Shown: positions 26,879 to 35,643 of the stretch, piece after piece
How the letters are laid out: every line of letters begins with the position of its first letter
Numbering within the stretch: position 1 is the stretch's first letter
Origin: Bacillus salipaludis
Lineage (GTDB): Bacteria; Bacillota; Bacilli; Bacillales_B; DSM-18226
Length of the DNA stretch: 64,000 nt
Direction of reading: 5' to 3'
NCBI RefSeq assembly: GCF_004358205.1
Contig: NZ_SMYO01000006.1
Location: 310,001 to 374,000 of the forward strand
The notes under the pieces: generated by a model
Told to the model about the DNA's origin: nothing
What the model saw: the letters and a program-made list of their open reading frames with translations, nothing else
The model's database searches: none
Position numbers and translations under genes: made by a program

Positions 26879-27508
26879 TTATTTATTAGCGTTGATCTTT
26901 TGTTGCAATTGCTGATTCAAAGCTTTTAGTGTTTGATCGATTTTTTGTAATGCAGAATTGACAGCAGCTTTGTCTTTCTTTTGGACGGCTGTGTCTAACT
27001 CGTGATAAATAGCACGGGTTCCTTGTTCTTTTCCTTTATCTTTTTCTTGTTTTTTACCTTCTATTTTATCGAATATTGCGTCTAATTTTTGATGTGCTTT
27101 CTGTTTTGTTAATTTTCCATCTTTCACTTGTTGTTCGATAGCATTAATTTCTTTTTTATGAGCTTGATAAGCTACTTGTCGTTTCGCTTTTTCTTTAGTC
27201 TCTTGTTTTTTGAAACCTGGTGTTTGTTTTAATTGCTTCACTAAAATGTCACGGTTTACAAGATCTTTTGTTAATTGATCCTTCAGCGAAGCTGTGGCAT
27301 AATGATTGATTATATTCATGAGCTCTTTCCGCTTTTCGCCTTTGCCATGTTCATAGAGCCCTTCTTGACCTTCTATTTGATCTTGTTTTTGAACAGACGC
27401 GTTTGTTTTTGTAGAACTCGTTGTGTGATTGGAAATGGCTGTACCAAAAGCCGGTACTAATAAAGCTGCCGCTACGGCAGGAGCGATTAAACTAGATTTA
27501 ACTTTCAT
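26879..27508 (-). CDS. Secreted helical hypothetical protein
   Basis: 209 residues, GAGGAGG before ATG. Signal peptide of about 25 residues (SLIAPAVAAALLVPAFGTA) with a likely signal-peptidase-I site. The mature part is very Lys/Gln/Glu-rich and predicted to be helical, with repeated KEKxKxQ patterns and an ending LNQQLQQKINANK. I do not know the family. It is monocistronic, preceded by a 400-bp gap. Confidence 0.65.
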   Translation of the reverse strand: MKVKSSLIAPAVAAALLVPAFGTAISNHTTSSTKTNASVQKQDQIEGQEGLYEHGKGEKRKELMNIINHYATASLKDQLTKDLVNRDILVKQLKQTPGFKKQETKEKAKRQVAYQAHKKEINAIEQQVKDGKLTKQKAHQKLDAIFDKIEGKKQEKDKGKEQGTRAIYHELDTAVQKKDKAAVNSALQKIDQTLKALNQQLQQKINANK

Positions 27509-27690
27509 ATTGTGAACCTCCTCAAATAATCAATTGCCTTACATCATCCAATATAGCCACATAATTTGAACAAACCTTGACCAAGATATGAAAATTAGTC
27601 GTATTTTTTATGAAAATTTCAGTCTAATATGTGTCACTTTTGACGTTATTTTGCACCTGTTTTAGTCGTTGTCTTACATGATAAAAAACA

Positions 27691-27726
27691 AAAAAAGCTA
27701 TCAAAATCTAATATGATAGCATTTTC
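27691..27726. terminator. Hairpin in the 27.5-27.9 kb gap
   Basis: GCTATCA and TGATAGC around 10 bases, flanked by A6 and T-rich sequence. It belongs to no obvious gene; the gap otherwise holds nothing I can support. Confidence 0.45.
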
Positions 27727-27930
27727 GTATTTACTTAATTCTAATAACACCAGTATTCTAAGTAAAATGGAGATATCGGCAGATTAAGCTTTCTTTATTA
27801 AGGGAGTTCAGTGGAATATAGACATCATAAATCTTCTCCCTACAAAAGAGGCGTTTTTATTAGTACAACCCCAGTACAGAATTCATATGTATAAAAAAAA
27901 GCTTGTTTCATGGAGAGGGGAAATTTGTTT

Positions 27931-28338
27931 ATGGTTTTAGGCAGGATGAAGTCATTTTTAGGTAAAATGGTCAAAATTGATCAAGGTTTTCAAGAAGCAG
28001 GGGTTGGAAGGTTATTAGATGTTTATGATGATTATCTTGTCCTACTCACTGAAGAAGATGGGGTTGTTTACTATAATAACGATCACATAGAAAGTGTGAC
28101 AGAGAATACCAAGGAATTCAATATCGTATTTCCAGAAGATATTGAGTACGATAAAGCTAATAATTTACTAAATCTGTTAGAAAATCAAAAACTAAAATGG
28201 ATCAAAATAAACAGTGAGGGACCAGTAAAAATAGAAGGAGTTTTATATGATGTAAATAATGATATTATTTCATTGATTTATGATGAAGAGATAGTTTACG
28301 TCTCCTTCAACCATCTCCATAATATGAGCATAGACTAG
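27931..28338 (+). CDS. CotB-like spore coat protein (short)
   Basis: 135 residues from ATG at 27931, after GGAGAGGGG; an ATG at 27910 overlaps that site. Contains an LSm/SH3-like barrel pattern typical of the CotB N-terminal domain: LLDVYDDYLVLLTEEDGVVYYNNDHIES, duplicated weakly as VLYDVNNDIISLIYDEEIVYVSFNHL. CotB of B. subtilis has this followed by a Ser-rich phosphorylated tail, which is missing here. A spore outer-coat role is inferred. Confidence 0.55.
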   Translation: MVLGRMKSFLGKMVKIDQGFQEAGVGRLLDVYDDYLVLLTEEDGVVYYNNDHIESVTENTKEFNIVFPEDIEYDKANNLLNLLENQKLKWIKINSEGPVKIEGVLYDVNNDIISLIYDEEIVYVSFNHLHNMSID

Positions 28339-28520
28339 AATTTTGAAAAAATAAAAAATGAAGGCGATTTTTAGGGGTAGGGTGTTATTTTTATTTATAG
28401 TGGTAGCCTTTAAAAAGCTGTAAAGGAATACCACAAGATGTATCAAATAATGATTGGAATTTCACACCAAATTCCTTTATTACTCTCTTTTAAAATCCCG
28501 AACGGGTGCTTTAGTTGAAG

Positions 28521-28552
28521 AAAGCCGCTGACTTTTTATCAGAGGCTTTTTT
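28521..28552 (+). terminator. Terminator after the CotB-like gene
   Basis: AAAGCCGCTGA pairs with TCAGAGGCTTTTTT. Confidence 0.7.
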
Positions 28553-28560
28553 GTTTAATG

Positions 28561-28604
28561 GAATACCTCCGTGATTAAGTATTTATTCAATCACGGAGGT
28601 ATTC
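28561..28604. repeat. Perfect 16-bp inverted repeat at the end of the Sda-like gene
   Basis: GAATACCTCCGTGATT and its exact complement flank a 12-base loop. It overlaps the last base of the minus-strand gene at 28604. It may act as its terminator, but there is no T-run beyond it on the minus strand. Confidence 0.5.
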
Positions 28605-28822
28605 TAATTATTTAATTCCATTAACAATTCGTGGGCAATGTGTTGTTCCAAATCTTTTGGCTTTTCCAATAGTATCCCTCTACGTGACGCAACTGCAATT
28701 ATTAGTCCCAATTCATAGTACATATTTCTAGAAACTAATCCTCTTGAAATCATTTTCTTCACTTCATAATAAAATTGAATTAAAAATTCACTTGGTAACT
28801 TTTCATACAAAGACACTTTCAA
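28604..28822 (-). CDS. Small helical protein, possibly Sda-like
   Basis: 72 residues from TTG, with AGTAGGTG upstream. The N-terminal 45 residues follow the pattern of Sda, the checkpoint inhibitor of sporulation histidine kinases: KLPSEFLIQFYYEVKKM, then a second helix ending ASRRGI, compared with the KLS-DELLI-x2-YF and ...RRSL pattern of B. subtilis Sda. The two helices are separated by a longer turn and there is an added C-terminal acidic tail. The similarity is by eye and could be chance. Confidence 0.4.
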   Translation of the reverse strand: MKVSLYEKLPSEFLIQFYYEVKKMISRGLVSRNMYYELGLIIAVASRRGILLEKPKDLEQHIAHELLMELNN

Positions 28823-29016
28823 AACACCTACTATTCCTACTTTGTTAATAGGAATAATATCAATTAAAACTGAAATTGAAAAGAGTTTTTGCCAGATTCC
28901 TAAATTTGTCCCCGAGTAATCAAGGAAAACACTTGATCATATTAGTGGAATTCAAAATACAAATCCTGGTGATATTATTGAATATAGAAGTGAAGATTAA
29001 ACTTTTATAAAGGAAT

Positions 29017-29045
29017 ATGGCTTGGAAAATTCCAAGCCATTTTTT
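29017..29045 (+). terminator. Terminator-like hairpin upstream of the DUF3231 remnant
   Basis: TGGCTTGGAA and TTCCAAGCCA with A-A loop followed by T6. Just before it, the bases 28930-29000 can encode a short peptide ending in ...GDIIEYRSED, possibly the tail of a lost gene. Confidence 0.6.
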
Positions 29046-29068
29046 ATGCGAATTATAATCAAAAAATA

Positions 29069-29663
29069 TTGGACTTGGCAAAAGCACATCCAAATTTTTC
29101 AAGTGTTCCCTCCATTCCTCCCTCTTTTGGGACGGAGTTTATGGATTCAACTGGAATTATTCAAATTTATTTGGAGATAAAAGACCTCTTAGCAGCTCCG
29201 AAATCAGCAATCTTTTCTTTAATTCCAAGAAAACTGGATTTGTCAGATCATTAAGTTTGGCTTTTAGTCAAGTAGCAAAGTTGTAAGATGTTCTACATTT
29301 CATGGTGAAAAACGTTAGCTTAGCGGGGAAAGATGCTGAAAGCTTTGACACTATTTTAGAAGAGGATCATCTGCCAATTCCCAAAAGATGGGATGGTGAA
29401 ATTACTGACTCTACCATAAGTCCGTTTTCGGACAAATGATGATGTCTCACGCAGCGTTTCTAGTCAATACAACTCTATCCTATTATGGTGCAGGATTAGG
29501 CTCCAGCTTAAGATCGGATATGATTTTAAACTACTATAAGGTTTTTACCCATGCCATGGAGGCTGGTGTGATTTGTTACAATATTATGGTGAAACATGGA
29601 TGGTTGGAAAAACAACCGGAAGCGGTTGATAGAAAATCGTTGTCACAGGGTTCAGGGAAATGA
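29069..29663 (+). pseudogene. Broken DUF3231 family gene
   Basis: A DUF3231-type four-helix protein can be followed through three pieces. Piece one runs FGDKRPLSSSEISNLFF... to a TAA at 29284-29286. Piece two, in the same frame from 29302, is MVKNVSLAGKDAESF... ending at PFSDK. Piece three is in a different frame from 29436, MMMSHAAFLVNTTLSYYG to WLEKQPEAVDRKS. One nonsense codon and one single-base frameshift near 29435 break it, and the N-terminal domain seems to be missing. DUF3231 proteins are common in spore-forming Bacilli. A sequencing error cannot be excluded. Confidence 0.7.
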
Positions 29664-29705
29664 AACAATTGTATCCTATAAAAAAATTACAAAATTCCTA
29701 TTTTA

Positions 29706-29745
29706 AAAATGAAAAGAGCCAAACCATGGTTCTTTTCATTTTTTC
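29706..29745. terminator. Bidirectional terminator between DUF3231 remnant and GerAB-like gene
   Basis: AAAATGAAAAGAGCC pairs with GGTTCTTTTCATTTTTT; it overlaps the 3' end of the GerAB-like gene. Confidence 0.75.
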
Positions 29746-30824
29746 TTCACCTTCTTCTTTAGCAACACCAGAAATAAAAGAATTGGAATATATCCATAAT
29801 TCATAAAAAAGGATATACTCCCTGTAAAATTGGCGACCATGTATATTTGTTGTCTTGTTTTAAAAAAATTGATTGAGATTAATATGATCAATGAAATAAT
29901 AAAAACTCCATATTTTTGTTTTAAATTCACCACTTTTTTTACAATGCGACTGGCACACCAAATAGCAATACAAAAATTAGGGAGAATGAGAATAAGCCAA
30001 TTGGCAATTCCAATGTATTCAAATCTCTCGACAAACGGCATTTCAATGATTTTCCACATCGTCAAAGTGGCCCATCTGTTTTTCTGCAGCTGCCCCTCTG
30101 AAAAATAAGAAAACGTTATAAACGTTAGAATCGTATAGAGAATCGTGCTAAATAAGACAGCAAGATGGGCCCATTTCTTTGATTTATCCGGTTGCTTAAT
30201 GAACGGATAAACAAAAAATAAAATTTCATAGCCGAGATAGGTTAGGGACATTTGATAAGATGCCTTCATTAGGTCCATGATCGAGTGGTCAAAGATAGGC
30301 AGTAAATTTCTCATATCCCCATAGGGTACCGTAAATAAAAAAGTAAAAAATAAATATGCAGGAAGAACCACTCCAAAGAATGCCACACCTGTTACGGTTC
30401 TAAATCCCCCGAAAACGATATAGATGGCTAAACCGCAGAAAGCTAAGGAAAACCAAAAGGTACTAAAATCATCGAACATCCATACTTGTATGACCTCAAT
30501 AAATATCCTAAGAGTGGTTATGGCGATCATAATAAAATATAAAACATAGGGGATAGATAAGAGTTTACCGATTTTCTTTCCATATACGAAAGAATGAGCG
30601 GTCAGAATATCCCCATTAACCGTTTCCATAATTTTATAAAGCATCCATACTAGAATATGGATGCTTAAACCGGCAATAAGAACCGATATCCATGCGTCAT
30701 ATCCTGCAATTTGGGCAATATAGCGCTGGAAACCAAGTGTTCCTACACCAAACTGCATAGAATGAACAAGAAAGAAAACTAAAAAGGGGGATATCTTTAC
30801 ATGTTCAGGCACCGATTGTTCCAT
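29736..30824 (-). CDS. GerAB-type spore germination permease
   Basis: 362 residues, GGAGGATAAACC before ATG. Ten hydrophobic segments of the APC-like GerAB fold; starts VPEHVKISPFLVFFLVHSMQFGVGTLGFQRYIA and ends in a short Lys tail. GerAB-type subunits bind germinants in the spore inner membrane together with A and C subunits. No gerAA or gerAC lies beside it, so it is an orphan, like the GerAA-type gene at 21.6 kb. The two might function together or with a receptor elsewhere. Confidence 0.87.
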   Translation of the reverse strand: MEQSVPEHVKISPFLVFFLVHSMQFGVGTLGFQRYIAQIAGYDAWISVLIAGLSIHILVWMLYKIMETVNGDILTAHSFVYGKKIGKLLSIPYVLYFIMIAITTLRIFIEVIQVWMFDDFSTFWFSLAFCGLAIYIVFGGFRTVTGVAFFGVVLPAYLFFTFLFTVPYGDMRNLLPIFDHSIMDLMKASYQMSLTYLGYEILFFVYPFIKQPDKSKKWAHLAVLFSTILYTILTFITFSYFSEGQLQKNRWATLTMWKIIEMPFVERFEYIGIANWLILILPNFCIAIWCASRIVKKVVNLKQKYGVFIISLIILISINFFKTRQQIYMVANFTGSISFFMNYGYIPILLFLVLLKKKVKKK

Positions 30825-31258
30825 GGTTTATCCTCCGGTTCTTACATCAAAAAGCATATCAAAAATATAAAATTAGGTTTTTATTATTTCCTCATTTGGA
30901 ATATTTATGAATGACAACCGATGAACTGGAAGGAATAGGTGTTTCCAGATTTTTTCGGATTAGTTTATCCGTTCAACCTAACCCCATATCCTACAACACC
31001 TCAAAAATTAGCTTATCAAACTTTTTCTCGAGAACTTCAATGATCAAAAGTACTTACTGGAATGAAAACTATAGGCTTTTTCATCGTGAAATAGGCGCAT
31101 AAATCAGTAACAGCAACCTAATAAGAATCATAATTTGTTGAAGAGAGTTCACGTAGGATTGGTTGGTTGTATTTACACAAAACTGACAAATTACACTTCG
31201 TTAAACTCCGGTTTCAGGTATCCTTAAACCTGATTTTAAATACAAAGGGGAGGAAAAA
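30825..31258. other. Intergenic region before the bacteriocin precursor
   Basis: A 63-codon open frame at 30911-31102 has no ribosome site and no recognisable protein. TCAGGT...ACCTGA (31214-31219 and 31228-31233) is a small dyad 25 bp before the precursor ATG, a possible operator or leader hairpin. I could not assign a confident -10/-35 pair. Confidence 0.4.
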
Positions 31259-31558
31259 ATGCAGAATTTTCATAATGAGCTGCAAGGGTTGGGTATCGAT
31301 CCTTATCAAGTTGGTGAATTAGTTCCAATGAATCTACAGAGCTATGATCCGCGTGTGTTTCGCTGTGGAGGCTTTGGTCGCTGTGGAGGCTTTGGTCGTT
31401 GTGGAGGCTTTGGTCGTTGTGGAGGCTTTGGCTTCCGTTGTGGAGGCTGCTTCGGTTGTGGGGGCTGTGGCTTTGGTTGCGGCGGCTTTGGTTGTGTCGG
31501 ATTTAGTTGTTTTGGTATTGGTTTTAGCTGTGTTGGCATCGGTTTCGGATTTATTTAA
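31259..31558 (+). CDS. Heterocycloanthracin-type TOMM precursor peptide
   Basis: 99 residues, GGGGAGG before ATG. The leader (1-35) begins MQNFHNELQGLGIDPYQVGE and follows the conserved QxELQxLxxDxYQxG pattern of heterocycloanthracin leaders. The core starts at C36 and has 12 cysteines and two serines in a Gly/Phe background: four CGGFGR-type units, a denser CGGCFGCGGCGFGC block and a tail with FSC-FGIGFSC-VGIGF. Cysteines, and perhaps the serines, would be converted to thiazoles or oxazoles by the enzymes encoded just downstream. A Cys-rich antimicrobial or signalling peptide is the expected product. Confidence 0.88.
   Translation: MQNFHNELQGLGIDPYQVGELVPMNLQSYDPRVFRCGGFGRCGGFGRCGGFGRCGGFGFRCGGCFGCGGCGFGCGGFGCVGFSCFGIGFSCVGIGFGFI
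31361..31432 (+). repeat. Four tandem 18-bp units in the precursor core
   Basis: CGCTGTGGAGGCTTTGGT repeated four times with one or two base changes, encoding RCGGFG. Slippage here would change the number of azole residues in the peptide. Confidence 0.85.
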
Positions 31559-31608
31559 TGGGTTTAGATTCTGGAAAACTGCTGAAAAAAAATATGATTT
31601 TGTGAAAC

Positions 31609-31645
31609 AAGTGCCCCTGCCTGTACATGTGCCGCAGGGGCACTT
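31609..31645 (+). terminator. Hairpin between precursor and modification genes
   Basis: AAGTGCCCCTGC and GCAGGGGCACTT, 12-bp perfect stem with a 13-base loop, followed by ATTTTAT. Partial termination here would give more precursor mRNA than enzyme mRNA. Confidence 0.7.
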
Positions 31646-31723
31646 ATTTTATCATATTGGACAAAAAATCGTACATAAACTGATAGTGCGCAAGTAGTTA
31701 CGATTAGAATAAGGAGGAGCCGA

Positions 31724-33682
31724 ATGACAAATCTTACCTCGTCCTCACGTTTGAAGGCTAAAAGGGATACATTTTTTATCCCGGATCCAAAGGGTGGAGT
31801 TTATTTTAGAAATAACCTAAATTCATTCCGATTGGAAGGTCAAACCATCTATCAATGGATTGAAAAATTGTTGCCGATGTTTAATGGGGAACAAACATTG
31901 GGAGCTTTAACGGAGGGATTAACAGGACCTTACCGTGACAGGGTATATGAGATTGCAGAAACGTTGTTCAAGAATGGGTTTGTTCGCGATGTAAGCAAAG
32001 ACCTTCCCCATCAATTAAGACGTCCAGTTCTTGAAAAGTATGCTTCACAAATTGAATTCATTGAGAATTTTACGGAATCGGGTGCTTACCATTTTCAAGA
32101 ATATCGAGAGGCTAAGGTTCTCGCTGTCGGCTCAGGGCCCATTTTGGTTTCGTTGGCTTCTGCCTTATTGGAATCGGGGCTGCCCAAACTTAATGTCTTG
32201 GTAACTGATACAGTTCCAACCAATAGGCTGCGGCTCCATGAGTTGATCCAGAATGCGAGAAAAATTGATTCCGATGTGGAGTTCGAGGAAGTATCCTATC
32301 CTAAAGGAGCCAGGGGAAATTTTTGGAAACAAGTAGTTCAGCCCTATGATTGGATTCTGTATGTGTCACAGGATGGAAATATAAATGAATTAAGGAATCT
32401 GAATCAGGTTTGCCAAGAAGAAAAGAAGTCATTTCTCCCTGCTATCTGTTTAGAAAAAGTGGGACTCTCCGGTCCGTTAACCCATCCAGAAACAGAAGTA
32501 TGCTTCGAGTCTGCATGGCGTAGAATTCATCCATCTCTTGTGGAAGCCGAGGGGGAAATACAGTCATTCTCTTCCACCTCAGGAGCGATTTTGGCAAATG
32601 TGTCTGCATTCGAATTTTTCAAGAAGGCTACAGGAATCGCAGGCTCAAACCAAGATCATCAAATTTATTTGCTTAATCTTGAAACGATGGAAGGTGACTG
32701 GCTTTCATTCATTTCACATCCCTCGGTAATGTCAAAAAGTTTGAGACCAGGACTGGTTGATGATCTTGATGTAAGACTGAAACAAGAATCTGACAGGAAT
32801 GAACAAAAGGATTTGCTTGAATATTTCAGTCGATTAACTTCAGAAGAAATCGGCATTTTTCATACCTGGGAGGAACGAAATTTACCACAGCTTCCTCTTT
32901 CCCAGTGCTATGTTCAGACCGTTAACCCTGTGTCAGAGGGACCTGCAGAACTACTGCCGGAAGTTGTCTGTTTAGGTCTGACACATGAAGAAGCCAGAAG
33001 AAATGCCGGATTGACCGGTATTGAAAGGTATGTTTCAAAAATGATTGATTCACCTGTTTATGGGTTTAGAAATCAGACAGGACATGTTCATGCGAGTCTT
33101 CCAGAAGGTTTTATTGGTATTGGTTCAGGAGAAAACATCGCTGAGGCTGTTTGTCGAGGGCTGCAAGCCTATCTGGATGAAGAATTGAAAAATAGAAAAG
33201 GGGATCAGCTGAATACGGTTAAGGGTGTACAAATGGGAGCCATAGAAGATAAAAAATGCCGATTTTATTTGAATGCCCTTACTACCTTAAACGGTTCACC
33301 TGCCATTGGGTTAAAAGAGGACGTACTTGGATTCCCTGTGGTTTGGGTAAGATCAAAGGGCTGTTGGTACACAGGGGTAGGTTTAAATCCAACCTTGGCA
33401 TTACAAAATACATTGCAGCAAGCACTTTTGGATGCGCAAAACCAGAAGAATGCCGTAGAGAGACATGAGAAGGAGTCTATGATTTACCTCAAAAAAAATG
33501 AAAATAAACTCGAAATCCCTTCTTGTGAGGAAATGACACAATTGGAGCTGTTACAATCTTCCATTCAGGTCTTAAATCGAAACAGCAAACAACTATTGGT
33601 TTATGATCTGTCGATTGAGCCGTTTTTAAAACAAGAGTTGGCAGGGGTGTATGGTGTGCAGGTACGAGAGGGGGATTCATAA
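31724..33682 (+). CDS. TOMM E1-like maturation protein with leader-binding domain
   Basis: 652 residues, AAGGAGGAG before ATG. Residues 12-90 (FFIPDPKGGVYFRNN...) form a winged-helix, RRE-like leader-recognition domain. A ThiF/E1-like Rossmann segment follows at about 118 (VLAVGSGPILVSLASALLESG). It corresponds to the putative thiazole-containing bacteriocin maturation protein family (TIGR03693-type), the partner of YcaO in heterocycloanthracin clusters. Its stop overlaps the next start by one base. It would bring the leader to the cyclodehydratase. The second half (residues 380-640) has no assigned fold here. Confidence 0.85.
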   Translation: MTNLTSSSRLKAKRDTFFIPDPKGGVYFRNNLNSFRLEGQTIYQWIEKLLPMFNGEQTLGALTEGLTGPYRDRVYEIAETLFKNGFVRDVSKDLPHQLRRPVLEKYASQIEFIENFTESGAYHFQEYREAKVLAVGSGPILVSLASALLESGLPKLNVLVTDTVPTNRLRLHELIQNARKIDSDVEFEEVSYPKGARGNFWKQVVQPYDWILYVSQDGNINELRNLNQVCQEEKKSFLPAICLEKVGLSGPLTHPETEVCFESAWRRIHPSLVEAEGEIQSFSSTSGAILANVSAFEFFKKATGIAGSNQDHQIYLLNLETMEGDWLSFISHPSVMSKSLRPGLVDDLDVRLKQESDRNEQKDLLEYFSRLTSEEIGIFHTWEERNLPQLPLSQCYVQTVNPVSEGPAELLPEVVCLGLTHEEARRNAGLTGIERYVSKMIDSPVYGFRNQTGHVHASLPEGFIGIGSGENIAEAVCRGLQAYLDEELKNRKGDQLNTVKGVQMGAIEDKKCRFYLNALTTLNGSPAIGLKEDVLGFPVVWVRSKGCWYTGVGLNPTLALQNTLQQALLDAQNQKNAVERHEKESMIYLKKNENKLEIPSCEEMTQLELLQSSIQVLNRNSKQLLVYDLSIEPFLKQELAGVYGVQVREGDS

Positions 33683-35622
33683 TGACTGCACAGATTCTCA
33701 TTGACGGAGACGGTTTATTAGCAGAATATGTCTTCGAGCAATTGTCCACTACCTATCAAGTTAGACGTCAAAGCATGAATGAAGAAATTCCCGAAGAAAC
33801 AGAATTGGCTCTAGTGCTCGACGATGCTTGGTATCCATCCAAACATCGAAAAGCGGATGAAAGATTCAAGGCCGCCGGTATCCCTTGGCTTCGAGGTTTT
33901 GTTTCGTTTGGTGAGGGAATTATTGGCCCTTTCGTACGGCCCAGCACTCCGGGATGCTCCCACTGTGCTGACAAACGGCGCTTGCTTGCCGGACCTGACC
34001 GCCTTGAAATGTCGGAGATTCAGGCAAGATTGACAATAGGATCAGCTGTCACGCGAGATGCATGGTCATCAAGAATGGGATTAATGCAAATGGCTATCTT
34101 CATCTGTAACGAAGTGCAGAAAGTTCTTCAAGGAGATTCCTCGACCTTAGAAGAAAGGATGTTCATTACCAATTTGAAAATGTTAACGAACTCCCGTCAT
34201 TTTTTCTTGCCTGATCCATTGTGCCCGATTTGCAGTCCATTACCTGAAGACTCACCAGAATTAGCTCAAATTAGGTTAGAGTCCAGTCCTAAAATAAATG
34301 GTGAAGGGTATCGCTGCCGCTCGATGGATGAATTGAAAACAGTGCTAGTAGATGACTATCTGGATTTTCGTACTGGCATCATGAATGGAAAAATAGAAGA
34401 TTTCAGGCTTCCATTTGCAGATGTTTTGGTTAATATGCCGTTGTTTGGAGCGGACGAGGGAGTTGCTGGCCGTACTAATTCATATGAAATGAGTGAGTTA
34501 ACAGCGATTTTGGAGGGGTTAGAGCGATATTGTGGAATTGAACCTCAAGGGAAAAGGAAGAAAGTTTGTGAAAGTTATCAGCATTTAAAGGAAGTAGCAT
34601 TAAATCCAGCAAGGGTAGGATTTCATGACCAGATTCAATATGCAAAGCCTGGTTTTCCATTTAAACCGTTTCATCCTGATCAACCAATGAATTGGGTCTG
34701 GGGTTATTCCTTCATGCAAGAACGTCCTATACTCGTTCCGGAGCTGCTTGCTTACTACAGTTTAGGCAATGGGGAGGGTTTTGTTTATGAAACCTCCAAT
34801 GGATGTGCATTAGGAGGGAGCTTGGAGGAAGCCATCTTCCATGGCATTATGGAGGTCGTCGAGCGCGATTCCTTCTTGTTAACCTGGTATGCACAGCTGC
34901 CCCTTTCACGTCTTGATCCCTATTCTGCTAACGACAAAGAATTAGAGTTAATGGTTGACCGTATACGTGAAGTGTCGCGATATGACCTATATTTTTATAA
35001 TTCGACAATGGAAAACGAGATTCCTAGTGTTTGGGCAATAGCCAAAAACAGAAGATCCAAGGGTGTCAACCTCATTTGTGCAGCAGGTGCGAATCCTGAT
35101 CCTGTAAGAGCAGTAAAAAGCGCGATTTACGAGCTCGCTGGAATGATGGTTAGGCATGACGAAATATTGGAGAAAAACCGGCAGAAATATGAAGAAATGC
35201 TCAAAAATCCATTTGCCGTCCGGAACATGGAGGACCATGGCCTGCTATACGGTCTGCGGGAGGCAGAGGAACGGCTAAGCTTTTTATTGGATGATCAGCG
35301 GCCATTACGAACGTTTGCGGAGGAATTTAAACAGCCTCCGGTGCATCCCGATTTGAAAGATGATCTCCAGGATATCCTTCAGAGGTTTCGCAGTTTAGAC
35401 CTTGAGGTTATTGTGGTAGACCAAACGACACCAATTACCAAACGGAACGGTTTATACTGTGTAAAGGTGTTGATTCCTGGTATGTTACCAATGACATTCG
35501 GACATCACCTTACTCGTTTCAAAGGGCTAGAAAGGGTCCTCCAAGTTCCAATGAAACTTGGATATTCCAAACAGCCGTTGTTGTATGAACAGCTTAATCC
35601 CTATCCTCATCCATTCCCATAA
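33682..35622 (+). CDS. TOMM cyclodehydratase, YcaO domain with zinc-binding N-terminus
   Basis: 646 residues. The N-terminal 220 residues are a degenerate E1-like region with a tetracysteine zinc site, C92-x2-C95 and C181-x2-C184. The YcaO domain follows, with ILEGLERYCG near 277, EEAIFHGIMEVVERDSF near 395 (ATP and Mg ligands) and a C-terminus ending NPYPHPFP; the Pro-rich terminus is a mark of azoline-forming YcaO enzymes. It catalyses ATP-dependent cyclisation of Cys/Ser to azolines in the leader-bound precursor. The gene overlaps its upstream partner and is 21 bp before the dehydrogenase. Confidence 0.9.
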   Translation: MTAQILIDGDGLLAEYVFEQLSTTYQVRRQSMNEEIPEETELALVLDDAWYPSKHRKADERFKAAGIPWLRGFVSFGEGIIGPFVRPSTPGCSHCADKRRLLAGPDRLEMSEIQARLTIGSAVTRDAWSSRMGLMQMAIFICNEVQKVLQGDSSTLEERMFITNLKMLTNSRHFFLPDPLCPICSPLPEDSPELAQIRLESSPKINGEGYRCRSMDELKTVLVDDYLDFRTGIMNGKIEDFRLPFADVLVNMPLFGADEGVAGRTNSYEMSELTAILEGLERYCGIEPQGKRKKVCESYQHLKEVALNPARVGFHDQIQYAKPGFPFKPFHPDQPMNWVWGYSFMQERPILVPELLAYYSLGNGEGFVYETSNGCALGGSLEEAIFHGIMEVVERDSFLLTWYAQLPLSRLDPYSANDKELELMVDRIREVSRYDLYFYNSTMENEIPSVWAIAKNRRSKGVNLICAAGANPDPVRAVKSAIYELAGMMVRHDEILEKNRQKYEEMLKNPFAVRNMEDHGLLYGLREAEERLSFLLDDQRPLRTFAEEFKQPPVHPDLKDDLQDILQRFRSLDLEVIVVDQTTPITKRNGLYCVKVLIPGMLPMTFGHHLTRFKGLERVLQVPMKLGYSKQPLLYEQLNPYPHPFP

Positions 35623-35643
35623 TAAAAAGTAGGAGGTGTAAGA

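Noticed and set aside
30911..31102. 63-codon open frame in the gap before the TOMM precursor
   Set aside because: No ribosome site and no recognisable protein features.
31342..31539. Minus-strand open frame rich in Pro, Lys, Gln and Arg opposite the TOMM precursor
   Set aside because: It is the mirror of the tandem repeat in the precursor gene and has no ribosome site.
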